NCBI GenBank assembly: GCA_964518335.1
Contig: CAZFDT010000087.1
Location: 1 to 21,328, forward strand
Source: CAZFDT01 sp964518335
Lineage (GTDB): Bacteria > Planctomycetota > Phycisphaerae > Phycisphaerales > Phycisphaeraceae
Direction: 5' to 3'
Length of the DNA stretch: 21,328 nt
Shown: positions 16,242 through 21,328 of the stretch, in pieces
Layout: each line of letters begins with the position of its first letter
Position numbering within the stretch: the stretch's first letter is position 1
The notes under the pieces: model-generated
Told to the model about the DNA's origin: nothing
The model's database searches: none
The model's input: only the letters and a program-made list of their open reading frames with translations
Position numbers and translations under genes: made by a program

Positions 16242-17081
16242 TTGGTCGATTCAGAAGCATTGGATATCCCGATCATCCGTCTGCGTCCACTGCGCGAGCG
16301 AACCATCAGCAAGCGCGACTACGACCGTATTGTGGCCTCGATCAAGACCTTGGGCCTGCTGGAACCATTGGTCGTGTACCCGGATGGCGAAGATTACCTC
16401 ATCTTGGACGGGGTCCAGCGGTATCGCGTGTTATTGGAGATGGCCGTTGAGGTGGTGCCCTGCATCCTGGGTAAGCAACGCGAGGCGTTCACCTGCAATC
16501 GTATGGTGAATCGACTCTCGCCCCTGCAGGAGCACCGGATGATTCAGACGTCGCTGGACAAGCACCTTGATGAGAAGACTATTGCTCAGGCTTTGGGTAC
16601 AGCGGGCATAGGCCATCGGCTTAAGAAGACCCTGATCAGCCAACTTCATCCTGATGTTGCAGCAGCCTTTGACAAAGGCCAACTCAGCAGGAGCTGTACA
16701 CGAGAGATGACGTTCCTGAAACCGGCGCGCCAGAGAGAGATCTTGACTGCGATGGAAGGCTACAAGGACTTCAGCACGGCCTTTGCCAGGGCCATGGTGC
16801 TCAAGACACCGCCGGCTCAACGAGAAGCGCGGCGCCGGATGGACAACCCCTGGGACAAAAGGGCGCAACGCAAAAGTGACCTGATCAAGAAGCTCGCCGA
16901 GGCCGAGGAGAAGCATGATTTCTACTCTCGCCTCTATCGGCAGTACACCGTCGACCTGCTGCGGATCGCCATCTACGCTCGCTCACTGATCACCCATGTT
17001 CGACTCCGAGCCTATATGGATGAGCATTTCCCCCACATCGTCACGCGCTTCGAGGCGATCATCGCGGACGCAAAGGGATAG
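16242..17081 (+). CDS. ParB/RepB-like protein (second), RepB C-terminal type
   Basis: The 279-residue product has a ParB-like N-terminal domain (DIPIIRLRPLRERTISKRDYDRIVASI, EPLVVYPDGEDYLILDGVQRYRVL), then the helical region typical of RepB-family plasmid partition proteins (LSPLQEHRMIQTSLDK, EKTIAQALGTAGIG, KKTLISQLHPDVAAAFDKGQLSRSCTREMTFL). The usual GERR box reads GVQR at residues 57-60, so nucleotide binding may be altered. The start is TTG at 16242, because GAGGA lies six bases before it; a TTG at 16227 is in frame but lacks this signal. It follows the first ParB gene by 24 bases and ends just before the repeat-protein gene. With its partner it may form a hetero-oligomer, which is inference. 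Confidence 0.8.
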   Translation: MVDSEALDIPIIRLRPLRERTISKRDYDRIVASIKTLGLLEPLVVYPDGEDYLILDGVQRYRVLLEMAVEVVPCILGKQREAFTCNRMVNRLSPLQEHRMIQTSLDKHLDEKTIAQALGTAGIGHRLKKTLISQLHPDVAAAFDKGQLSRSCTREMTFLKPARQREILTAMEGYKDFSTAFARAMVLKTPPAQREARRRMDNPWDKRAQRKSDLIKKLAEAEEKHDFYSRLYRQYTVDLLRIAIYARSLITHVRLRAYMDEHFPHIVTRFEAIIADAKG

Positions 17082-17085
17082 CACC

Positions 17086-17952
17086 ATGCGACGTTGGACC
17101 CGCAAGACCATCATCCAGGAGCTCCTCCAACGTGAGGTTGACGGGCGTTCACTCTCGGCGAGCCGTCGTGGGGTAGACACTACGCTGTACCAAGCGGCCA
17201 AACGCGAGTACGGATCGTGGCGAGAAGCACTCGTGTCGGCCGGCATCGCGCCTCAGCGAACGATGCCCAGTGAAAGGTGGCCGCCCCAGAAAATCCTCAA
17301 CGCTCTGCGCCACTTGGCGAAACGCAAGCGACCAATGACCCTCGCAAAGGTCCGTAAACGTTACCATGGCCTGGTTCCGGCAGCCCAACGCGTTTTCGGT
17401 TCGTGGCCAAGTGCCCTGGTGGCGGCAGGGGTCGATCCTGCAAAACTCAGGTGCGTGCCCCGTTGGACGCGCGATCGTGTCATCGAAGCGATTCTGACGC
17501 GCGATCTACGCAACGAGCCCTTGGGATCACGGACGACCCAGCCCCAGTCGCTTGTCGACGCGGCTCAGCGGTTCTTTGGGACTTGGGCGGCGGCGAAGAA
17601 GGCTGCGGGTGCGGGCCTGTTGTCGACGGACATGGCTCCTGTAAACGGTGAGGCCCAAACCGATCGCCTCTGGCCACCTGATCAAAAGCCCCCCTGCCTT
17701 CGGCCGGATCACCCGCCGCATCCTGTCCCCGTGCATCGTCCCCGTGAACGATGGACCGCCGAGCTGGTTCAGGCCTCGATCTGTGCGAGGCTTGGTCGCG
17801 GGCAGCGGCTCAATGCCACCGCAGTCAGCCATGAGGACGATCGGCTATACCGAGCTGCATCACGCCATTTCGGGACCTGGCACAACGCATTGGTCGCCGC
17901 GGGCGTGAATCCGCAGGACCTCGGGTGTCGCGTTGCGCTACCAGGCATATGA
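17086..17952 (+). CDS. Protein of four homing-endonuclease-associated-type repeats
   Basis: This 288-residue protein consists almost wholly of four copies of a 50-residue helical module (about 4-54, 65-116, 127-175, 223-274), joined by a Pro-rich linker at 176-222. Each copy follows W(T/P)...(I/V)(I/L) near its start and ends near AA.R.FG(S/T)W..AL..AG, the pattern of homing-endonuclease-associated repeats, which are thought to bind DNA. No nuclease residues (HNH, GIY-YIG, LAGLIDADG) are visible. It should be a sequence-specific DNA-binding or scaffold protein. AAAGGG eight bases before ATG 17086, partly inside the end of the RepB-like gene, supports the start and operon membership. The identification of the repeat type is by eye. 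Confidence 0.75.
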   Translation: MRRWTRKTIIQELLQREVDGRSLSASRRGVDTTLYQAAKREYGSWREALVSAGIAPQRTMPSERWPPQKILNALRHLAKRKRPMTLAKVRKRYHGLVPAAQRVFGSWPSALVAAGVDPAKLRCVPRWTRDRVIEAILTRDLRNEPLGSRTTQPQSLVDAAQRFFGTWAAAKKAAGAGLLSTDMAPVNGEAQTDRLWPPDQKPPCLRPDHPPHPVPVHRPRERWTAELVQASICARLGRGQRLNATAVSHEDDRLYRAASRHFGTWHNALVAAGVNPQDLGCRVALPGI

Positions 17953-18080
17953 CCGCAGCGCCGCATGCCGACCCACACGACCCGACACAGCGCGGCACAC
18001 GAACACGACGTCATGCGGACATACCCAACGCGGCACCGCGCCTTTGTGTTACACGATTTCATGCTCCGCACCGGACCACA

Positions 18081-18944
18081 ATGAATGCAAGACCCCGCAA
18101 AGCGAGGAAACCCCAAGAGGTCATCTCCCTGACTCACTATGGCCAGCTGGAGCTTTATCTCGCCAAGTTCGCAGCAGGCAAGCTTGGGCTAGTCTTGCTC
18201 ATCGGCCGCCCTGGTACAGGCAAAAGTGAAAGTGTACGCCGAAGTCTTGCAGTTGCCGCTGAGATGTCCGGCTGCACAGCAGACGGTCGCGCGTCCCCGC
18301 TCTTCATCGAGGGCCATATGCAGCCCTATGGCCTCTATCGACACCTATGGGAACATCGTCATCATCCCGTCGTCCTCGATGACCTGGATCGTCTATATGC
18401 CGATCCGGATTGCGTGCGTCTGCTCAAGCCTCTGTGCAATACCGTCCACTGCAAGCGGGTGCACTGGTTGACCCATACCACGACGAATGGTGGAGATGTG
18501 CCGACATCGTTCTCGACGACCAGTCGGGTGATCTTGATCGCCAACGAGTGGAAAAGTCTGAATCCGAACGTGCGCGCCTTGGAGGACCGTGCCATCATTC
18601 TGCATTTTGATCCGTCCAACGACGAGGTCCACCGACAGGTCGGCACATGGTTCGACGACCCGGAGGCGTACCAGTTCATGGCAAGCATCCTCCACGCCAT
18701 CTCAACCGTATCCATGCGCCACTACTGCAAGGGATCGCAACTGCGACGGGCGGGACTGGGGGATTGGCGGACCAGTCTGCTCCAGATGGTGAGCGCCGAC
18801 TCTCGCGCCAGCGGCCTGCTGGGACTGCAGCTTGACCCGACCTTGACCACGGAAAAGGCACGTACGGATCGGCTCGTATCGGTAACGGGTTGCTCACGGG
18901 CCACGTACTTCCGGATGAAGGCGCGACTGGCCAGCCGCAGGTAG
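18081..18944 (+). CDS. AAA+ ATPase of mobile-element type
   Basis: The 287-residue product has a P-loop ATPase domain: LVLLIGRPGTGKS with Walker A at 42-49, VVLDDLDRL with Walker B at 97-103, a sensor-1-like stretch SRVILIANEW, and EDRAIILHFDP, which may include an arginine finger. The C-terminal part (about 220-287) is helical and ends with a helix-turn-helix-like TGCSRATYFRMKARL. No membrane segment is seen. It resembles helper ATPases of transposons and phages in layout but matches no named family. The ATG at 18081 is preferred because the upstream in-frame part reads as noncoding; an alternative start at 17949, overlapping the previous stop as ATGA, would add 44 residues of odd composition. 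It may drive assembly or disassembly of the recombinase or ParB complexes, which is inference. Confidence 0.85.
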   Translation: MNARPRKARKPQEVISLTHYGQLELYLAKFAAGKLGLVLLIGRPGTGKSESVRRSLAVAAEMSGCTADGRASPLFIEGHMQPYGLYRHLWEHRHHPVVLDDLDRLYADPDCVRLLKPLCNTVHCKRVHWLTHTTTNGGDVPTSFSTTSRVILIANEWKSLNPNVRALEDRAIILHFDPSNDEVHRQVGTWFDDPEAYQFMASILHAISTVSMRHYCKGSQLRRAGLGDWRTSLLQMVSADSRASGLLGLQLDPTLTTEKARTDRLVSVTGCSRATYFRMKARLASRR

Positions 18945-18996
18945 CACGTGTCGGGAGCGCTACCTGTTCGGCCAACACGCGGCACCTCAACCGGGC

Positions 18997-19025
18997 TTGA
19001 CTTCTGGTCGATGATGAGACAAAAT
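18997..19025 (+). promoter_or_regulatory. Candidate promoter for higBA
   Basis: TTGACT (18997-19002) and CAAAAT (19020-19025) are separated by 17 bases. The -10 match is modest (four of six). The toxin GTG lies seven bases after the -10 box, so the transcript would be nearly leaderless. Confidence 0.35.
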
Positions 19026-19031
19026 GTCTAA

Positions 19032-19334
19032 GTGCGGGTGATCAGCCTCAAGCCGTTGCGGGAGTTCTGGAGCCGTCATCGTGACGCCGAGCAACCCCTT
19101 CGGAACTGGTACAAGACCGCGACCCGTTCCGCCTGGTCGAGCCTTCAGGATGTGCGTGAGTCCTATCCCCATGCGGATGGCGTGATGATCTCGACAGGCG
19201 ACCTGCTGACCGTGTTTAATGTGGGTGGCAACAAGTACCGGCTGGTCGCGCGCATTCGGTACGACTACCAGTTGATTAATGTTCGAGCCATCATGACACA
19301 CCGGGAATACGATGAGGGTAAGTGGAAGGATTAG
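19032..19334 (+). CDS. higB: HigB-family toxin (mRNA interferase)
   Basis: A 100-residue protein of the HigB/RelE-type family, ribosome-dependent mRNA endonucleases that are neutralised by HigA. It opens with the family start VISLKPLREFWSRH and continues with PLRNWYKTATRSAW, a central strand region NVGGNKYRLVARIRYDYQLINVRAIMTHREYD and a lysine-rich end. Length is normal. The start is GTG at 19032, which yields the family's MRVIS N-terminus; a nearby ATG is out of frame. Its stop lies three bases before the antitoxin ATG, so the pair is an operon with the toxin gene first, the usual order for HigBA. It probably stabilises the inserted element. Confidence 0.88.
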   Translation: MRVISLKPLREFWSRHRDAEQPLRNWYKTATRSAWSSLQDVRESYPHADGVMISTGDLLTVFNVGGNKYRLVARIRYDYQLINVRAIMTHREYDEGKWKD

Positions 19335-19336
19335 CC

Positions 19337-19762
19337 ATGCAGGCAACCAAGCGCACCAAGGATAAGCTGCCCGGCCGCTTCGATGATCTTGTAGCGATGA
19401 TGCCGCCGCAGGCCATTCTGGACGAAGTCCATTACGACAACACCGTCGAGGTCATCGACAGGTTGATGGCCTCAGGCAAGCTGACCAAAGGACAGGAGCT
19501 GTACCTGGAAACGCTGGTCCAGCTGGTGCAGGCCTACGAAGTCAAGCATCACGCCATCGACACCTCAGGCATTTCGGGGGTGGAGTCGCTTCGCTATCTG
19601 CTGGCGGAGAACGACATGAGCGCTTCGGATCTGGCCCGGCTCTTGGGCGTTCATGTGAGCATGGGGTCCAAGATTCTGCAGGGCGAGCGCTCTCTGACCG
19701 TCGAGCACTTGCGCAAGCTGGTGGACCGATTCAAAGTTCGTCCTGAGCTTTTCATGGAGTGA
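19337..19762 (+). CDS. higA: HigA-like antitoxin, XRE-type helix-turn-helix
   Basis: The 141-residue product is the partner of the upstream HigB-like toxin. The C-terminal half (about 84-135) is a helix-turn-helix of the XRE/HigA type: SLRYLLAENDMSASDLARLLG, then SKILQGERSLTVEHLRKLV. The N-terminal half is helical, with an acidic and Tyr/Glu-rich stretch (QELYLETLVQLVQAYE) that may contact the toxin. AAGGA six bases before ATG 19337 supports this start over an in-frame GTG at 19322 that would overlap the toxin gene. HigA normally binds the toxin and represses its own promoter; the operator was not found by eye. Confidence 0.87.
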   Translation: MQATKRTKDKLPGRFDDLVAMMPPQAILDEVHYDNTVEVIDRLMASGKLTKGQELYLETLVQLVQAYEVKHHAIDTSGISGVESLRYLLAENDMSASDLARLLGVHVSMGSKILQGERSLTVEHLRKLVDRFKVRPELFME

Positions 19763-19842
19763 CAGAGCTACGTCGGCAGGCCGAGAAGCGGGGTTATGTT
19801 GCGCTTGATGCCTGGCAAATACCCATCCATCGCGCACATCGC

Positions 19843-20007
19843 CTAACGCCACTTGTTCAATTGAGCCACCAACCAGATTCCGCCGAAGATTACAGCGGTC
19901 CACTTCATGATCAGCTGGCTCAAGTCGCTACTGGCAGCCGGCAGGAGTGCCGTGATGATGATGTTCACCACCAGCCACACGACGCAGCACACGGCCAGTC
20001 GGGCCAT
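19843..20007 (-). CDS. Small two-helix membrane protein
   Basis: A 54-residue product has two convincing membrane helices (about 4-22, LAVCCVVWLVVNIIITALL; about 36-48, WTAVIFGGIWLVA) and a basic C-terminus. I do not recognise it. Its start overlaps the 3' end of the HEAT-repeat gene by 43 bases in a different frame, which suggests coupled translation of the pair. It converges with the antitoxin gene, about 80 bases apart. It could be a small effector or channel for the upstream protein, but that is only inference from position. Confidence 0.55.
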   Translation of the reverse strand: MARLAVCCVVWLVVNIIITALLPAASSDLSQLIMKWTAVIFGGIWLVAQLNKWR

Positions 20008-20543
20008 TGCTCGGTCAGCGCCGCGGTGTTGGCCGCGAGCGTGGTCAGGATGCCGCGGACGTCGTGGGCCACTGGCGCAGCCAGCATCGCGTAACGCTGA
20101 TCGACCAGCCGCTGCAGCGTCGCCGCAGCGCGATTGCCGTACTGGCGCGTGAACTGATCGAGCTCGTCGGCATACGCACGGCCGTTGGTATGCTTGCGGC
20201 TGGTGACCTGTTTGGCCTTGCGCTGCCGGGACAGACTCCGCTCGGCATGCGTCCGCACGTAGCGATTGCAGTCTCCCCGGAAGAGTGCCACATACCGACT
20301 GCACGCCTCGTCGCCCAGCAAATGAACCATCTGCGCCACCTCCAGCCGCACCGACCAGTCGGGATCACGGGCCAGGACATCGACCAGGTCGGTCACCACC
20401 GGGTCGGCGGCCGCGTCATGGCACAGGATCGCATCCACGATCGTGGCTACCACGCCGCGCCTGGACTCGGCCGCCATGGCGGTGGCATCGCCAGTGAGTG
20501 AGACCAGCACGCCCTGAAGATGGTCTTGAATCTGCTGCGTCAT
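19965..20543 (-). CDS. HEAT-repeat protein ending in a histidine-kinase H-box-like segment
   Basis: The 192-residue product has HEAT-like helical repeats in about residues 30-110 (VVATIVDAILCHDAAADPVV, WSVRLEVAQMVHLLGDEACS, CNRYVRTHAERSLSRQRKAK). A helical region follows, then PVAHDVRGILTTLAAN around residues 158-172, which looks like the phosphoacceptor H-box of sensor histidine kinases, with H160 as the candidate histidine. No ATP-binding (N, G1, G2) domain follows: the protein stops about 32 residues later, and the next frame encodes a small membrane protein. It may be a 3'-truncated kinase or a true short form. Its ATG overlaps the stop of a tiny upstream frame in TGATG. Confidence 0.65.
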   Translation of the reverse strand: MTQQIQDHLQGVLVSLTGDATAMAAESRRGVVATIVDAILCHDAAADPVVTDLVDVLARDPDWSVRLEVAQMVHLLGDEACSRYVALFRGDCNRYVRTHAERSLSRQRKAKQVTSRKHTNGRAYADELDQFTRQYGNRAAATLQRLVDQRYAMLAAPVAHDVRGILTTLAANTAALTEQWPDWPCAASCGWW

Positions 20544-20641
20544 CAGTACCCACTGAGCCCGACCAGATCCTCAACCTGCTGGCCGGCGAACTCAACTGTG
20601 GTGCGGCGGTGTAGCCGCATGGCCCTGCGCAACTTCGTCAT
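20543..20641 (-). CDS. Possible 32-residue ORF before the HEAT-repeat gene
   Basis: A short frame reads MTKLRRAMRLHRRTTVEF at its start and ends VEDLVGLSGY. Its stop overlaps the HEAT gene start codon as TGATG, the pattern of translational coupling. It has no recognisable domain and may be the 3' end of a lost gene or a leader. It lies in the gap between two divergent genes, which should also hold their promoters. Confidence 0.25.
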   Translation of the reverse strand: MTKLRRAMRLHRRTTVEFAGQQVEDLVGLSGY

Positions 20642-20675
20642 GCCCGATCGATCACACCCTCGAAAGGAGATCCCC

Positions 20676-20987
20676 ATGCTCATTCTGTTCCAACCCCTGC
20701 TCACCGCCCTCGTCGGGGCGGCGCTGTCGGTCTTCGGCGTCTACCACACCCTGCTGCAGTTGCCTTCGCCCGTCGTCTGGCACCACGTGCTGTCCGTCTC
20801 GCCCCAACTCCTGATGGTCCTGGTCTTCCTCGGCTGCATCGTCATCGCCCTGGCCGGGCTGGTCATGCTCTGGAACGGCATCCACGGCGCCCGCATCCGA
20901 CTCCATCAGATCCGCCGCGTCCGCTGGCCTGCCACCAGCCACTCGCCCTACACCGACCCCAACACCCCCTACGACGACCGCTGGTAG
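20676..20987 (+). CDS. Small membrane protein of unknown function
   Basis: The 103-residue product has two strong membrane helices (about 3-22 and 41-66) and a basic, then Pro/Tyr/Asp-rich, C-terminal tail (RLHQIRRVRW, NTPYDDRW) likely on the cytoplasmic side. I do not recognise the family. A very good AAGGAG sits just before the ATG, so the start is well supported. It is the first of a tight series of small membrane-protein genes on the + strand, separated by 45 bp from the next. The sequence does not show what the cluster does; a conjugation-type or envelope complex is one possibility. Confidence 0.7.
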   Translation: MLILFQPLLTALVGAALSVFGVYHTLLQLPSPVVWHHVLSVSPQLLMVLVFLGCIVIALAGLVMLWNGIHGARIRLHQIRRVRWPATSHSPYTDPNTPYDDRW

Positions 20988-21032
20988 CCCCCCGGAAGTA
21001 GCCCGGGAAGTGACCCCTGCAAAGGAGAATCC

Positions 21033-21182
21033 ATGACTTGCTTTCTTCCCCCTCACCACCCGCGCGGATTCGTCGCGGGCGTGGTGCTCATTGTGCTCGT
21101 CATCATGGTGCTGGGCTACTGCGACGTGCAGCGCACCATTGGTGGCGTGACCCGCTCCACCCACGTGAGGGCCGTACCGTGA
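21033..21182 (+). CDS. 49-residue single-helix membrane protein
   Basis: This short frame starts at an ATG preceded by AAAGGAGAATCC, an excellent ribosome-binding site. The product has one hydrophobic helix (about 12-29, GFVAGVVLIVLVIMVLGY) flanked by a short His/Pro-rich N-terminus and a basic C-terminus. It matches nothing I know. Its stop overlaps the GTG start of the next gene as GTGA, so the two are coupled. It lies within a series of similar small membrane-protein genes. Confidence 0.6.
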   Translation: MTCFLPPHHPRGFVAGVVLIVLVIMVLGYCDVQRTIGGVTRSTHVRAVP

Positions 21183-21328
21183 TCCGAATTACCCGCTTGA
21201 TCCCCATAGTGCTGATCCTGCCTATGCTCGCCGCCGGCCTGCTGGGGTTTGACGCCCTGGCAGGCCGGTGGTTGCGCTCGCAACAGGTGGAGATCGGCGT
21301 CGCCCTGAAGAAGATCCGCCAACTGCAG
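21179..21328 (+). CDS. Membrane protein, 5' part only
   Basis: A frame begins at GTG 21179, overlapping the preceding stop, and stays open to the window edge (50 residues seen). It has a hydrophobic helix near the N-terminus (LIPIVLILPMLAAGLLGF), then a basic region starting RWLRSQQVEIG with helical character, so it may be a signal anchor followed by a periplasmic coiled region. The rest of the gene lies outside the window. The family is unknown. Confidence 0.55.
   Translation, partial: MIRITRLIPIVLILPMLAAGLLGFDALAGRWLRSQQVEIGVALKKIRQLQ

Noticed and set aside
19759..20094. Frame starting as ATGA at the antitoxin stop
   Set aside because: The first 25 or so codons look protein-like, but the rest is antisense to the small membrane and HEAT genes. 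At most it is the 5' scrap of a lost gene.
1..21328. CTGCAG at both ends of the window, suggesting a PstI fragment
   Set aside because: Several internal CTGCAG sites exist, so the ends are not evidence of a single restriction fragment or of biology.

Overview
The window looks like GC-rich bacterial DNA, most probably from a planctomycete (perhaps Phycisphaerae-like). The clues are a large membrane-anchored Ser/Thr kinase with an N-terminal zinc ribbon, the strong GC bias at third codon positions, and loosely packed housekeeping genes. The lineage is an inference from gene style; no rRNA or marker phylogeny is available here.

Positions 1-702 hold no convincing gene. They contain a cluster of short CAACTTG/CAAGTTG repeats and a nested inverted-repeat element ending in a REP/dRS3-like palindrome. 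Positions 703-11639 read as ordinary chromosomal backbone: a zinc-ribbon/PknB-type kinase, a rhodanese, a family 3 solute-binding lipoprotein, the release-factor methyltransferase PrmC, a PhzF-family isomerase, a GT4-type glycosyltransferase, pantothenate synthetase PanC, an exported protein of unknown function, a large GT4-plus-(alpha/alpha)-barrel protein, and tRNA-Leu(GAG) with a good promoter.

Immediately after tRNA-Leu the sequence changes character: an AT-rich stretch, then a broken phage-type DNA polymerase/exonuclease fragment, then genes with visibly less GC-biased codons. This looks like an integrated mobile element or island that runs off the right end. Its core is a compact + strand block: a stand-alone winged-helix protein, a serine recombinase with an unusual C-terminus, two ParB/RepB-like proteins, a protein made of four homing-endonuclease-associated-type repeats, and a AAA+ ATPase. 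Junctions inside the block overlap or are only a few to tens of bases apart, except for about 130 bp on either side of the recombinase-to-repeat-protein run. A palindrome and TGTCAC-repeat cluster at 12602-12710 lies upstream and could be its operator, parS-like or origin site.

The block is followed by a HigB/HigA toxin-antitoxin pair, a minus-strand HEAT-repeat protein that stops just after a histidine-kinase-like H-box and overlaps a small two-helix membrane protein, and a chain of three small membrane proteins on the + strand, the last cut by the window edge. The recombinase-ParB-RepB-repeat protein-ATPase set is the best candidate here for a poorly described system. A plausible reading is a recombination or maintenance module in which ParB-like proteins, the repeat protein and the ATPase control recombinase activity or element stability, but nothing in the sequence proves that role.
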